In this document: positions 1-8,305 of the stretch, one piece after another
Position numbering within the stretch: the stretch's first letter is position 1
How the letters are laid out: every line of letters begins with the position of its first letter
Notes under the pieces: generated by a model
What the model was told of the DNA's origin: nothing
The model's database searches: none
What the model saw: the letters and a program-made list of their open reading frames with translations, nothing else
Position numbers and translations under genes: made by a program
Assembly: GCF_036010505.1 (NCBI RefSeq)
Contig: NZ_CP108569.1
Coordinates: 4,692,001 to 4,756,000, forward strand
Origin: Streptomyces sp. NBC_01197
GTDB taxonomy: Bacteria; Actinomycetota; Actinomycetes; Streptomycetales; Streptomycetaceae
DNA length: 64,000 nt
Direction: 5' to 3'

Positions 1-159
1 GTGCCGGGTGGGCGCCGGCCGGCACCCGGTGCCGGGCCGGGCGGGGCCAGTGAGCGGGCCGGGCTGGGCCGGACGGGGCCGATCGGGCCGGGGAAAGCCG
101 GTCGCGGGTCTGCGCAATGGCACGGCGGGCTGTCGGAGGTGGCCGGTAGGCTTCCCGTC

Positions 160-1194
160 ATGGCCAGGCCGAGCAAGCGCACCACCCTCCGCGAGGTGGC
201 AGAGGCCACCGGCCTCTCCACTGCCGCCGTCTCGTACGCCCTGCGCGGCAAACAGGTCTCCAAGGAGACCGAGGAGCGGGTCCGCAAGGCCGCCGCCGAG
301 CTGGGGTACGAGGCGGATCCCATCGCCCGCGCCCTCGCCAGCGGCCGTACGAGCATGGTCGGTGTCCTCGCGGGTGACCTCCAGGACCTCTGGCAGCAGC
401 AGTTGATGGCGGCGATAGGGCGCGAACTCCTGGCGGGGGACCGCTATGCGCTGATCCTCGACGCGGGCGGCGACCCCGCACGGGAGCTCGTCCTCGCCAA
501 GCAGCTCCGCGACCAGCGGGTGGACGGTCTGCTCGTCTCGCCCGTCGACCCGTCGGCCGAGGGGTGGGCGAAGATCGCCGACGTGGTGCCGGTGGTCTCC
601 ATCGGTGACTCGCTCCAGCAGGCCAGGACCGCCGGGGAGGTGCTCTTCGACAACCGGGCCGGGATCGACGCGGTGCTCGCGTATCTGGGCCGGCTCGGAC
701 ACCGGCGGGTGACGGTGCTGACCCCGACGGGGCCCAGCACCCCCGACCGCCCCGCCGACGTCTATGTGCGCGAGGCGGCGGGCCGGCTCGGGCTCGATGT
801 CGAAGTGGTGCCGTGCGCACAGGAGTTGGGCGAGGCGACCGGGGTGGCGCGCGGAGTGGTGGACGGCCGCTCCACCGCGGTGTTCTGCTTCTCGGACTCG
901 ATCGCGTACGGGGTGTACGCGGCGGCCGCCGAAGCGGGCCTGGCGATCGGCCGGGACCTGTCGGTGGTCGGCTTCGACGACCACCCGGTCTCCCGGGTCC
1001 TGACGCCCGCGCTGACGACCCTGGACTGGGGCCTCGCGGAGATCGCGGCGGAGGCGGCGCGGCTGGCCGTGGCGGCGATCGAGGGGCGGCGGGTGCGGCG
1101 CAAGCGGATTCTGTGCGCGCCGCGGCTGGTGGAGCGCGGGTCGGCTGCGGGGGCGATGCCCCCGGGCCCCCGGCACTCGAACTCCCCCAGCTGA
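160..1194 (+). CDS. LacI-family transcriptional regulator
   Basis: Predicted DNA-binding repressor of the LacI/GalR family, about 344 residues. The N-terminus (TLREVAEATGLSTAAVSYALRG) is a typical LacI helix-turn-helix and hinge. The rest is a periplasmic-binding-protein-like effector domain with GVLAGDLQDLW near residue 65 and the late VVGFDDHPVSRVLTPALTTL motif. I chose the ATG at 160 because the family starts a few residues before this helix-turn-helix; the open frame upstream to base 1 encodes only low-complexity G/R/A/P sequence. The effector is unknown, but sugars are usual for the family. The last 15-20 codons are P/G/S-rich and lie in a palindromic dispersed repeat, so the C-terminus may have been overrun by that repeat. 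Nothing ties it to the osmoprotectant transporter beyond proximity. Confidence 0.88.
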   Translation: MARPSKRTTLREVAEATGLSTAAVSYALRGKQVSKETEERVRKAAAELGYEADPIARALASGRTSMVGVLAGDLQDLWQQQLMAAIGRELLAGDRYALILDAGGDPARELVLAKQLRDQRVDGLLVSPVDPSAEGWAKIADVVPVVSIGDSLQQARTAGEVLFDNRAGIDAVLAYLGRLGHRRVTVLTPTGPSTPDRPADVYVREAAGRLGLDVEVVPCAQELGEATGVARGVVDGRSTAVFCFSDSIAYGVYAAAAEAGLAIGRDLSVVGFDDHPVSRVLTPALTTLDWGLAEIAAEAARLAVAAIEGRRVRRKRILCAPRLVERGSAAGAMPPGPRHSNSPS

Positions 1195-1414
1195 CGCTGG
1201 GAGGGGCCCCTGGACGGGCTTGGACGCGACCTCAAGCGCCGGGCGGCTCGGTTCGGCCTGGAAGCCGTTCTCCTGACGGATGTGATTCGTTGGTTTTCGC
1301 TGGTCAGGGATGTTCTCGGGTTGTTGAGGGGGCCGGTGGGGGCCTTCTGTGGCCTCAGGTTTGAAAAGTCAAGCCTGAGGCCAGGAGGCACCTCCCAGCG
1401 ATAGCAGGGGAAGA
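1156..1414. repeat. Inverted pair of Streptomyces-type short palindromic repeats
   Basis: Bases about 1177-1211 contain CTCCCCCAGC-TGAC-GCTGGGAGG-type sequence. Bases about 1385-1414 carry a similar sequence in the opposite orientation (GGCACCTCCCAGCGATAGC). From memory such elements are dispersed in streptomycete genomes, often at gene ends. The first copy contains the stop codon of the LacI-type gene. Confidence 0.45.
1350..1383. terminator. Rho-independent-type hairpin between convergent genes
   Basis: A 14-bp stem with one G-U pair (TGGCCTCAGGTTTG against CAAGCCTGAGGCCA) encloses a 6-base loop (AAAAGT). It lies between the 3' end of the LacI-type gene and the 3' end of the converging ABC-transporter operon, so it could serve both. 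Confidence 0.65.
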
Positions 1415-1460
1415 GGGGGGTTGCGGACCGGGCCCGGGGCAGCGCCCCGGAACGGCAGCG

Positions 1461-2390
1461 CTACGCCATCAGCCTGTGCCGCTTCAGCCACGCGTCCGCG
1501 ACTCGGTCCGGGTCCTGCTTCTCCTTGTCGACCAGCCGGTTCAGCTTCGTCAGCTCCTCCGTCGTCAGCGCGTTGCCCAGCAGGGCCAGTGCCTTGCGGA
1601 CCTTGCCGTCCGCCTTGCGGGCGGCGATCAGCGGGACGATGTGCTGCGCGGGCACCAGGTGCTTCGGGTCCTCCAGGACCACCCAGTGGTTCGCCGCGAC
1701 ATCAACGTCCGTCGTGAAGACGTTGGCGACATCCACATCACCCTTCTTCAGCGCGCCCTTGACCAGCGGGCCCGACGAGTCCAGCGCCTTGAACTCCTTG
1801 AACTCCACGCCGTACTGGTCCTTCAGGCCGACGACCCCGACCACCCGCTTCTGCATCTCGGCCGCCGCGCCGAACACCAGCTTGCCGTTGGCCTTCTTCA
1901 GGTCGGCGAGGGTCTTGAGGCCGTACTTGTCGGCCGTCTCCTGGGTCACCGCGAAGCTGTCGCGGTCCTCGGCCGCCGCGTACGGCAGGACCTCCAGACT
2001 CGCGGGCAGTACAGCGGCCAGCGCGTTCTGCATGGCGCCCGCCTCCGTCTCGGTGGCCTTCTTGTTCAGATAGAGCAGCAGACTGCCCTGGTACTCGGGG
2101 AGCAGATCGATGTCGCCCCCCTTCAGCGCGGGGACGATGATCTCGCGGGAGCCCAGATTGGGCTTGACCGTGGACTTGATGCCCGCGGCCTTGAGTGCCC
2201 CCGCGTAGAGGTAGCCGAGTATCTGGTTCTCGGTGAAGTTGGCGGTGCCGATGACCAGCCCGCCCGAGCTGCTTCCGGCGTCGCCGCCGGAGCTGTCCCC
2301 GTTGAGGGATGTGATGCCGGAGGAGCAGGCGGCGAGCATGGGCGCGGATGCGCCGGCCAGCAGGGTGGTGAGTGCGGTACGTCGGTTCAT
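1461..2390 (-). CDS. Osmoprotectant ABC transporter substrate-binding lipoprotein (OpuCC/ProX-like)
   Basis: Predicted membrane-anchored receptor for glycine betaine, choline or a related quaternary amine. The start at 2390 gives a lipoprotein signal: MNRRTAL, a hydrophobic stretch and a lipobox LAAC with Cys22. The two arginines could also direct Tat export. The mature part has the OpuAC fold hallmarks: VIGTANFTENQILGYLYAGAL, then LGSREIIVPALKGGDIDLLPEYQGSLL, then VLEDPKHLVPAQHIVPLI near the C-terminus. The length of 309 residues is normal. It is the last gene of the four-gene importer operon, 16 bases after its permease. An upstream extension of the same frame overlaps the permease gene and was discarded. 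Confidence 0.9.
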   Translation of the reverse strand: MNRRTALTTLLAGASAPMLAACSSGITSLNGDSSGGDAGSSSGGLVIGTANFTENQILGYLYAGALKAAGIKSTVKPNLGSREIIVPALKGGDIDLLPEYQGSLLLYLNKKATETEAGAMQNALAAVLPASLEVLPYAAAEDRDSFAVTQETADKYGLKTLADLKKANGKLVFGAAAEMQKRVVGVVGLKDQYGVEFKEFKALDSSGPLVKGALKKGDVDVANVFTTDVDVAANHWVVLEDPKHLVPAQHIVPLIAARKADGKVRKALALLGNALTTEELTKLNRLVDKEKQDPDRVADAWLKRHRLMA

Positions 2391-2406
2391 CTCGGGTCTC
2401 CAGAAG

Positions 2407-3078
2407 TCAGCGGGCGGTGTCGGGTCGGCCGCGCAGCAGCAGCCGCTGCACCCCGCCCAGGGCCAGGTCGGCGATGACGGCCAGGACGGCGACGAGCACC
2501 GCTCCGCCGAGCACCTGCACCAGGTCTCGCTGGGCGAGCCCGTCGAACACGTACCGGCCCAGGCCGCCGAAGCTGACATAGGCGGCGATGGTGGCGGTGG
2601 CCACGACCTGCACGGTCGCCAGCCGGATGCCGGTCATGATCAGGGGCAGCGCGAGCGGGAGTTCGACCTGCCAGAGGATCTGGTGGCCGCGGAGCCCCAC
2701 CCCTTTCGCCGCGTCCTTGACCTCCGGGTCGACGGCGGCCATGCCGGCGTAGGTGTTGGTGATGATCACCGGCACGGCGAGGGCGACCAGGGAGATGTAC
2801 ACCGGCCAGATGGAGAGCCCGCCCGCGAGGAAGACCAGGGTCACCAGGCCGACGGTGGGCAGCGCGCGGCCGAACGACGCCAGGTTGACCGCGATGAACG
2901 CGCCCCGCCCGGTGTGGCCGATCAGCATGCCGATGGGGAGCGCGATGACGGCCGCGACGACGGTGGCGAGCAGTGAGTACTGCAGGTGCTCGACCAGCCG
3001 GTGCGCGATGCCTGCCTGGCCGGACCACTGGGCGGAGCTGGTGAGCCAGGACGCGAGGTTCTTGAGGAGTTCCAGCAT
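2407..3078 (-). CDS. Osmoprotectant ABC transporter permease (OpuCD/ProW-like)
   Basis: Inner-membrane subunit of the quaternary-amine importer, 223 residues with about six hydrophobic segments. It has the binding-protein-dependent permease signature in its central loop (EVKDAAKGVGLRGHQILWQVELPLALPLIMTGIR), which contacts the ATPase. It starts 3 bases after the stop of the other permease, so the two are probably co-translated. Both permeases share the same family signature and presumably form a heterodimer, as in OpuC. Confidence 0.9.
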   Translation of the reverse strand: MLELLKNLASWLTSSAQWSGQAGIAHRLVEHLQYSLLATVVAAVIALPIGMLIGHTGRGAFIAVNLASFGRALPTVGLVTLVFLAGGLSIWPVYISLVALAVPVIITNTYAGMAAVDPEVKDAAKGVGLRGHQILWQVELPLALPLIMTGIRLATVQVVATATIAAYVSFGGLGRYVFDGLAQRDLVQVLGGAVLVAVLAVIADLALGGVQRLLLRGRPDTAR

Positions 3079-3081
3079 GGG

Positions 3082-3741
3082 TCAGGCGCCCCTCTTCATG
3101 GAATGGCGCTGCCTGGTCCAGGGCGTGCACAGCCACTGGACGGTGACGAGCAGCGCGTCCGCCACCAGGGCGAGCAGCAGGGTCAGGATCACTCCGGCGA
3201 CGACCGGGGTGGGGTAGTTGCGCTGGAAGCCGTCGGTGAAGAGCTGGCCGAGGCCGCCGTACCCGATGTAGCTGGCGACGCTCACCAGCGAGATCGTCAT
3301 CACCGTGGAGACCCGGATACCGGCCATGATCACCGGGAGCGCCAGCGGCAGTTCCACGGTGAGCAGGGTGCGCAGCGGCCGGGTGCCCATGGCGGTGGAC
3401 GCTTCGCGCACCTTGGCGGGCACCGCGTCCAGGCCCTCGACGGTGTTCCGTACGAGCACCACCAGGGTGTACGCGGTCAGGCCGGTGATCGCCGTCGTCC
3501 GGGTGAGCCCGGTGATGGGCAGCAGCAGGACGAAGAAGGCCAGCGACGGGATCGTGTAGAGGATGTTCGAGAGTCCGAGTACGAAGCCGCGGAGCGCCCG
3601 GACCCGGTGGGCGAGCACTGCCAGCGGGAGTGCGATCAGCAGGCCGATGAGGACGGCGGGCACCGCGGTGGAGAGATGGTCCGCGGTGAGGTGCGCCATC
3701 TCGCCGGTGTGGTCGGGGAACCAGCCCCAGTCGACGGTCAT
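3082..3741 (-). CDS. Osmoprotectant ABC transporter permease (OpuCB/ProW-like)
   Basis: Second inner-membrane subunit, 219 residues starting MTVDWGWFPDHTGEMAHL, with about six membrane segments. The EAA loop reads VREASTAMGTRPLRTLLTVELPLALPVIMAGIR. The start at 3741 makes an ATGA overlap with the ATPase stop, a classic sign of translational coupling. A much longer frame to 4878 is antisense-like noise over the ATPase gene and was not used. The overlap fixes the gene order ATPase-permease-permease-binding protein. Confidence 0.9.
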   Translation of the reverse strand: MTVDWGWFPDHTGEMAHLTADHLSTAVPAVLIGLLIALPLAVLAHRVRALRGFVLGLSNILYTIPSLAFFVLLLPITGLTRTTAITGLTAYTLVVLVRNTVEGLDAVPAKVREASTAMGTRPLRTLLTVELPLALPVIMAGIRVSTVMTISLVSVASYIGYGGLGQLFTDGFQRNYPTPVVAGVILTLLLALVADALLVTVQWLCTPWTRQRHSMKRGA

Positions 3742-4871
3742 GCGGCGGTACCGGTCTTCGCGGGGGTGTCGCCTGCGGCTCCCGCGCTCGTGTGGGCCTC
3801 GCCTGCACGGTCGTGGATCGCGTCGCGCGAGGTGACGCCGGTCAGTGCGCCGTCGGCGTCCACCCGGGCCACCAGGCCGGCCGGGGACGAGACGGACTCG
3901 TTGAGCGCCGAGAGCAGCGAGTCGGTGTCGCGCAGCGCCCGGACGGGCAGCAGCGGGGCGTCGCCCGCGGTCCCGGCCGCTGGTGCGGTGTCCGCGTCGA
4001 GCCAGCCGAGCGGCCTGTTGTCGGCGGACGCCACAAGCTGCCAGCGGCCCGAGCCCTTCCCCTCCGATATTCGCTCGTCGGCGCGGATGACCGGGGCGGG
4101 GGTCTGGGGTATCCCCGCGAGCGTGGAGAGGGACAGCAGCTTCAGTCCGCGCTCGGCGCCGAGGAAGTCGGCCACGAAGTCGTCGGCGGGCCGGGCGAGC
4201 AGTTCGGCGGGTTCGGCGCACTGGACGAGATGGCCGCCGGTACGGAAGACCGCGATGCGGTCGCCGAGCCGGACGGCCTCGTCTATGTCGTGGGTGACGA
4301 ACACGATGGTCTTGTTCAGGTCCTTCTGGAGCCGCAGCAGCTCGTCCTGGAGCTGGGTGCGGACCACCGGGTCCACCGCGCCGAACGGCTCGTCCATCAG
4401 CAGCACCGGCGGGTCGGCCGCGAGCGCGCGGGCCACCCCGACGCGCTGCTGCTGGCCTCCGGAGAGCTGGTGCGGATAGCGCTTGCCGGTGTCGGCGTTC
4501 AGCCCGACCGTCTCCAGCAGCTCCGCCGCGCGGGCGCGGGCCTTCTTGCGGCCCCAGCCGAGCAGCAGCGGCACGGTGGCCACGTTGTCCAGGATCGTCC
4601 GGTGCGGGAAGAGCCCGGACTGCTGGATGACGTACCCGATGCCGCGCCGCAGCTCGGCTGCGTCCGCTTCGAGGATGTCCTTGCCCGCGAGTCGGATGGT
4701 CCCGGACGACGGGTCGACCATGCGGTTGATCATGCGGAGTGTGGTGGTCTTGCCGCACCCGGACGATCCGACGAGGACCGTGATCTGCCCCTCCGGCAGG
4801 TCCAGGTTGAGGTCGTGGACCGCGGTGGTGCCGTTCGGGAAGCGTTTGTGCACGGCGTCGAATTTGATCAT
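3738..4871 (-). CDS. Osmoprotectant ABC transporter ATPase with CBS domains (OpuCA/ProV-like)
   Basis: Energy-coupling subunit of the quaternary-amine importer, 377 residues. The nucleotide-binding domain has Walker A GSSGCGKTT at residues 35-43, the signature LSGGQQQRVGVARAL, Walker B VLLMDEPFGAVDP and the switch histidine in FVTHD. After about residue 250 there is a divergent region and a C-terminal CBS-like segment (DTDSLLSALNESVSSPAGLVARVDADGALTGVTSRDAI). In OpuA/OpuC systems this part senses ionic strength or nucleotides. It is the first gene of the operon and is divergent from the lyase-like gene, with about 140 bases between for promoters. Confidence 0.92.
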   Translation of the reverse strand: MIKFDAVHKRFPNGTTAVHDLNLDLPEGQITVLVGSSGCGKTTTLRMINRMVDPSSGTIRLAGKDILEADAAELRRGIGYVIQQSGLFPHRTILDNVATVPLLLGWGRKKARARAAELLETVGLNADTGKRYPHQLSGGQQQRVGVARALAADPPVLLMDEPFGAVDPVVRTQLQDELLRLQKDLNKTIVFVTHDIDEAVRLGDRIAVFRTGGHLVQCAEPAELLARPADDFVADFLGAERGLKLLSLSTLAGIPQTPAPVIRADERISEGKGSGRWQLVASADNRPLGWLDADTAPAAGTAGDAPLLPVRALRDTDSLLSALNESVSSPAGLVARVDADGALTGVTSRDAIHDRAGEAHTSAGAAGDTPAKTGTAA

Positions 4872-5009
4872 CGGTCATCCCTTGCCCGGCTGCATATGGT
4901 CATGCAGAGTTCTCGGTGTCTGAATAATTTGTCAATGGGCTGCGCTGAAACACTGGTGACGCCGGTCCATCAGGCGAGACCGAATGTCGGGAAAAGGAGG
5001 CGTTCGCGC

Positions 5010-6506
5010 ATGATGTCGTACCGCACGGTGGACACCCGGACCGGCACCCCCCAGACCGGCATCGTGGTCCTCGACGGTGAGTCCCTTCCGGTCGCCGATG
5101 TGGTCCGGCTCGCCCGTGGCACGGCAAGGCCCGTACCCGGGACCGAGGCGATGAAGCGTGTCGAACAGTCCTGGGACGCGGCGCGTGAGCTCGCCGCGTC
5201 GGGCCGGGTGTACGGCCGCTCCACCGGTGTCGGCGCCAACCGTAACGAGTCGGTGCCCTCCGGCGCAGCCGCCGACCACGGACTGCGGCTGCTGCGCTCG
5301 CACGCCGGGGCCATCGGGGACCCGCTGCCGGGCCACGAAGTCAGGGCCATGCTCGCAGTACGCGCCAACCAGCTGCTCGCCGGAGGGGCCGGGCTGCGGC
5401 CCACCGTCGTCACCGCGCTCTGCGAAGCTCTGGAGTCCGGCGCCCACCCCGTCGTCAACGAGTTCGGCTCGGTCGGAACCGGCGACATCGCGGCCCTCGC
5501 CCAGATGGGCCTCGCGCTGGCCGGCGAGCATCCCTGGCAGGGCGGCCCGCCGCCCGCCGCGCTGCTCCTCGACAACAACGACGCCCTCGCCTTGATCAGC
5601 AGCAACGCCCTCACCCTCGGACAGGCAGCGCTCGCACTCGACGAGCTGCGCGCACTGGTCGACGCGACCCAGGTGGTGGCCGCGCTGTCGCTGCTCGCCG
5701 TGGACGGCTCGTTCGAGGCGTACGCGGAGCCGGTGCACGCGGCCCGCCCGCACCCCGGCTCGTACGCCGTCGCCGCCCGCAGCCGCCGGCTGCTCGGCGC
5801 GCCCGACCGGCCCACCCCGCCGCTGGGCCGCATCCAGGACCCGTACGGCTTCCGCTGTGTCCCGCAGATCCACGGGCCCGCTCAGGACGCGGCCGACCTG
5901 CTGGAACGCACCATCGCCGTCGAGATCAACTCGGCGGCCGAGAACCCGCTGATCCACGCGGAGGACATGGCTGCCTACCACCACGGCGGCTTCTACATGG
6001 CCCAGCTGGCCCTGGCGCTCGACCACTTCCGGCTGGCCCTCACCCAGACCGCCCGGCTCTCCACGTCCCGGCTCTCCGAGCTGAACGAACCCGGGTTCAC
6101 CCGGCTCAGGCCCTTCCTCGCCGACGGTGAGGCGGCGTCGTCGGGCGTGATGATCCTGGAGTACGCGGCCGGGGCGGCACTCGGTGAGTTGAGCGCCCTG
6201 TCCGCGCCCGCCTCGCTCGGGCACGCCGTACTCTCCCGCGGCGTCGAGGAACAGGCCAGCTTCGCGTCGCTCGCGGCCCGGCAGGCGCTGCGGGCCGGAC
6301 GCGCGTACCGCTATGTCGTGGGCTGCGAACTGGTCTCCGCTGTAAGGGCGTTGCGCCAGCGCGAGCTGCGGATCGACCCCGATTTGCCGGTCGGATGTGC
6401 CTTCGCCCTGGCGGACGAGGTGCTCGATCCGGATCTCGCGGACCGGCCGCTCACCGACGACGTGGAGACGGCGGCGGCGCTCCTCGACCGGTTCCATGAC
6501 CTCTGA
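5010..6506 (+). CDS. Histidine/phenylalanine ammonia-lyase superfamily protein, atypical MIO motif
   Basis: Member of the aromatic amino acid lyase family (HAL/PAL/TAL), 498 residues, the usual length for HutH. Recognisable blocks are VYGRSTGVGANRNE (Tyr68 matches the catalytic tyrosine), QDPYGFRCVPQIHG, SAAENPLIH and the helical C-terminal half. The segment that normally holds Ala-Ser-Gly, cyclised to the MIO electrophile, reads GSVGTGDIAAL at residues 153-163, so the serine is absent and the motif is one residue shorter. The usual LLNGTQ and QEDHVSM blocks are also altered (LISSNALTLG, VEEQASFASLA). It may not be an ammonia-lyase in the classical sense. The start at 5010 has AAAGGAGG about 9 bases upstream; ATG 5013 is equivalent. 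Confidence 0.8.
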   Translation: MMSYRTVDTRTGTPQTGIVVLDGESLPVADVVRLARGTARPVPGTEAMKRVEQSWDAARELAASGRVYGRSTGVGANRNESVPSGAAADHGLRLLRSHAGAIGDPLPGHEVRAMLAVRANQLLAGGAGLRPTVVTALCEALESGAHPVVNEFGSVGTGDIAALAQMGLALAGEHPWQGGPPPAALLLDNNDALALISSNALTLGQAALALDELRALVDATQVVAALSLLAVDGSFEAYAEPVHAARPHPGSYAVAARSRRLLGAPDRPTPPLGRIQDPYGFRCVPQIHGPAQDAADLLERTIAVEINSAAENPLIHAEDMAAYHHGGFYMAQLALALDHFRLALTQTARLSTSRLSELNEPGFTRLRPFLADGEAASSGVMILEYAAGAALGELSALSAPASLGHAVLSRGVEEQASFASLAARQALRAGRAYRYVVGCELVSAVRALRQRELRIDPDLPVGCAFALADEVLDPDLADRPLTDDVETAAALLDRFHDL

Positions 6507-6597
6507 GGGAACGGGCGGTGCCCCGGAGCGGGCACGTCCGGAAGGCGGCGGTTCAATGAACTCCGATGTGGAAGTGGAACTTGAGGGGGATGACGGC

Positions 6598-7434
6598 ATG
6601 AGCGACAGCCCGGCCGCACGGCTGCAACAGCTCTTCGAAGGGCACCGGCTGACACCGACCCAGCGGCGCATCGCGCACTGCATGGTGCGGCAGGCCGCCG
6701 AGGCGCCCTTCCTCTCCTCCGTCGAACTGGCCGAACTGGCCGGGGTCAGCCAGCCGTCCGTCACCCGGTTCGCGGTGGCGCTCGGCTTCGACGGCTACCC
6801 GGCGCTGCGCCGGCACCTGCGGGAGGTCGCCCCGGCCGGACGTGAGGCGGACGACGACAGCCTCAACGAGTACCAGCAGGCAGTCCACGCCGAGATGGAG
6901 AATCTGCGCCGGCTCGCCGAGGCACTGGCCGATCCCTCGCTGGTGGAACGCGCGGGCCGGCTGCTCGCTCAGTCCCCGACCCTGCCGGTACTGGGGCTGC
7001 GCGCCGCCTCCTCGCAGGCCAGGGGGTTCGCGTACTTCGCCGCCAAGGTCCACCGGGATGTCCGGCTGCTCGACGAGGGCGGCACGATGCTGGCCGACCG
7101 TATCGACGCCTCGGTACGGGCGGGGGCCACGGTGCTGCTCTGCTTCGCGCTGCCCCGCCACCCGCGTGAGGTGGTCGAGGCGCTCGCGTACGCGCAGTCG
7201 GCCGGGCTGACCGTGGTGACGGTCGCCGACTCGGCCTTCGCGCCCGTCGCCAAGCACAGCGACATCCTGATCCCCGCCGCCGTCGGTACCGGCCTTGCCT
7301 TCGACACGGTGTGCGGGCCGATGCTGCTGGGGCGGGTGCTGCTTGAGGCGATGTGCGACGACCTGCCGGAGGCGCAGTCGCGCCTGGAGGAGTTCGACAC
7401 CCGGGCGGTGGCGCGGGGGCTGTTCATGGAGTAG
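6598..7434 (+). CDS. MurR/RpiR-family transcriptional regulator
   Basis: Predicted DNA-binding regulator, 278 residues. The N-terminal RpiR helix-turn-helix covers roughly residues 5-80, with FLSSVELAELAGVSQPSVTRFAVALGFDGYPALRRHLRE. The C-terminal SIS (sugar isomerase) domain starts near residue 110 and has the glycine/serine-rich phosphosugar-type pocket (LGLRAASSQARGFAYFAAKV). I chose ATG 6598 because GAGGGGG lies about 9 bases upstream; ATG 6556 would add 14 residues with poor third-position G/C. It lies 91 bases after the lyase-like gene on the same strand and may regulate it. The ligand is unknown. Confidence 0.87.
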   Translation: MSDSPAARLQQLFEGHRLTPTQRRIAHCMVRQAAEAPFLSSVELAELAGVSQPSVTRFAVALGFDGYPALRRHLREVAPAGREADDDSLNEYQQAVHAEMENLRRLAEALADPSLVERAGRLLAQSPTLPVLGLRAASSQARGFAYFAAKVHRDVRLLDEGGTMLADRIDASVRAGATVLLCFALPRHPREVVEALAYAQSAGLTVVTVADSAFAPVAKHSDILIPAAVGTGLAFDTVCGPMLLGRVLLEAMCDDLPEAQSRLEEFDTRAVARGLFME

Positions 7435-7623
7435 CTCAGGTCATACGTGAGGAGGGTTGTAGGCCCCGGCGGGCCGGGCGCCAACGGGTTGGGCGCACAT
7501 TCGTCACAGCCGGACGCGTCGAGAGCGTCACCGGATGCGACGGGCCGGGCCATAAAGAACACTCTCAGAAACCGTCGCTAATCTCCGCTCGGTCCGGAGC
7601 AGGCGTGCGGAGGGAGTACGGAC

Positions 7624-8274
7624 GTGGGGCGCGGCAGAGCGCATACGCAGGCACAGGTGCGGGGGCAGGCGCAGACTCGGGGACAGGGTCAGGGCCGGTG
7701 GTCGGAGGGGCACGGTAAGGGCCGGCCGCGGACCGTGGCGAGAGTCGCGGTGCTGGTACGGGCCGGGGCCGCGCCGCTGTGGTGGCTGGGGCTGGTGGCC
7801 GCAGCCACCGGGGCGCTGCTGCCCGGCCTGACGGGGCGCAGGATCGGTCTCCTGGCCGGGGCCGCGCTCGCCCTGGTCACCTGCGCGCTGGTGGCCCTGG
7901 TCCGCGGGCGCAGGTTCGACCATCTGTCGAAGTCGCCCTCGCGGGCGGGCCGTTCGGACTTCCTCCAGGACCGGGCCGTGACGGTACGGAACTGGCGGCG
8001 TGCCCACCGCTGGTGGCTGCTCGTGGCCTTCGCCGCGGCGCTCGGCTCGTCGTTCGCGCTTCCCGCCGCGGGCGGGCTGACCCTCGCCGGAGCGGGCGCC
8101 GGACTCTGGCTCAAGGCGGTGCGGCTCGGCCGTCGCGAACAAGCGGACGACCTGCTCTTCTGGGTCCGTACCGACTGGATCGCACGCGGCCCGGCGGGGA
8201 AGCCGGTCAAGGGCTACAGCTCCACGGGTGTCCTCGCGGGCGACGCCGCACCCGGCGGGGCACGGCGTCGCTGA
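7624..8274 (+). CDS. Hypothetical integral membrane protein
   Basis: A 216-residue protein I do not recognise. A Gln/Gly/Arg-rich, probably cytoplasmic leader of about 35 residues is followed by hydrophobic segments near residues 40-70 (two, separated by TGRR), and another pair near 125-160. The C-terminus is basic and contains LLFWVRTDWIARGPAGKPVKGYSSTGV. GTG 7624 is preceded by GGAGGGAG at a good distance. It converges on the roadblock-type cluster, and a perfect 18-bp palindrome separates the two ends. Confidence 0.65.
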   Translation: MGRGRAHTQAQVRGQAQTRGQGQGRWSEGHGKGRPRTVARVAVLVRAGAAPLWWLGLVAAATGALLPGLTGRRIGLLAGAALALVTCALVALVRGRRFDHLSKSPSRAGRSDFLQDRAVTVRNWRRAHRWWLLVAFAAALGSSFALPAAGGLTLAGAGAGLWLKAVRLGRREQADDLLFWVRTDWIARGPAGKPVKGYSSTGVLAGDAAPGGARRR

Positions 8275-8287
8275 CAGGGCCGTGAAG

Positions 8288-8305
8288 GTGACCCGGCCGG
8301 GTCAC
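8288..8305. terminator. Perfect 18-bp palindrome at convergent gene ends
   Basis: GTGACCCGGCCGGGTCAC is fully self-complementary. It lies 14 bases after one stop and overlaps the stop codon of the converging roadblock gene. A bidirectional terminator is the simplest reading; a protein-binding site is an alternative. Confidence 0.4.

Noticed and set aside
1..159. N-terminal extension of the LacI-type protein to base 1
   Set aside because: Low-complexity Gly/Arg/Pro sequence; the helix-turn-helix begins just after ATG 160.
2387..3808. Minus-strand frame of 473 codons over the permeases
   Set aside because: Arg/Pro/His-rich out-of-frame translation of the two permease genes.
3792..5009. Long in-frame extension (about 400 codons) upstream of the ammonia-lyase-like gene
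   Set aside because: It is antisense to the ABC ATPase gene. A strong ribosome-binding site and the family start lie at about 5010.
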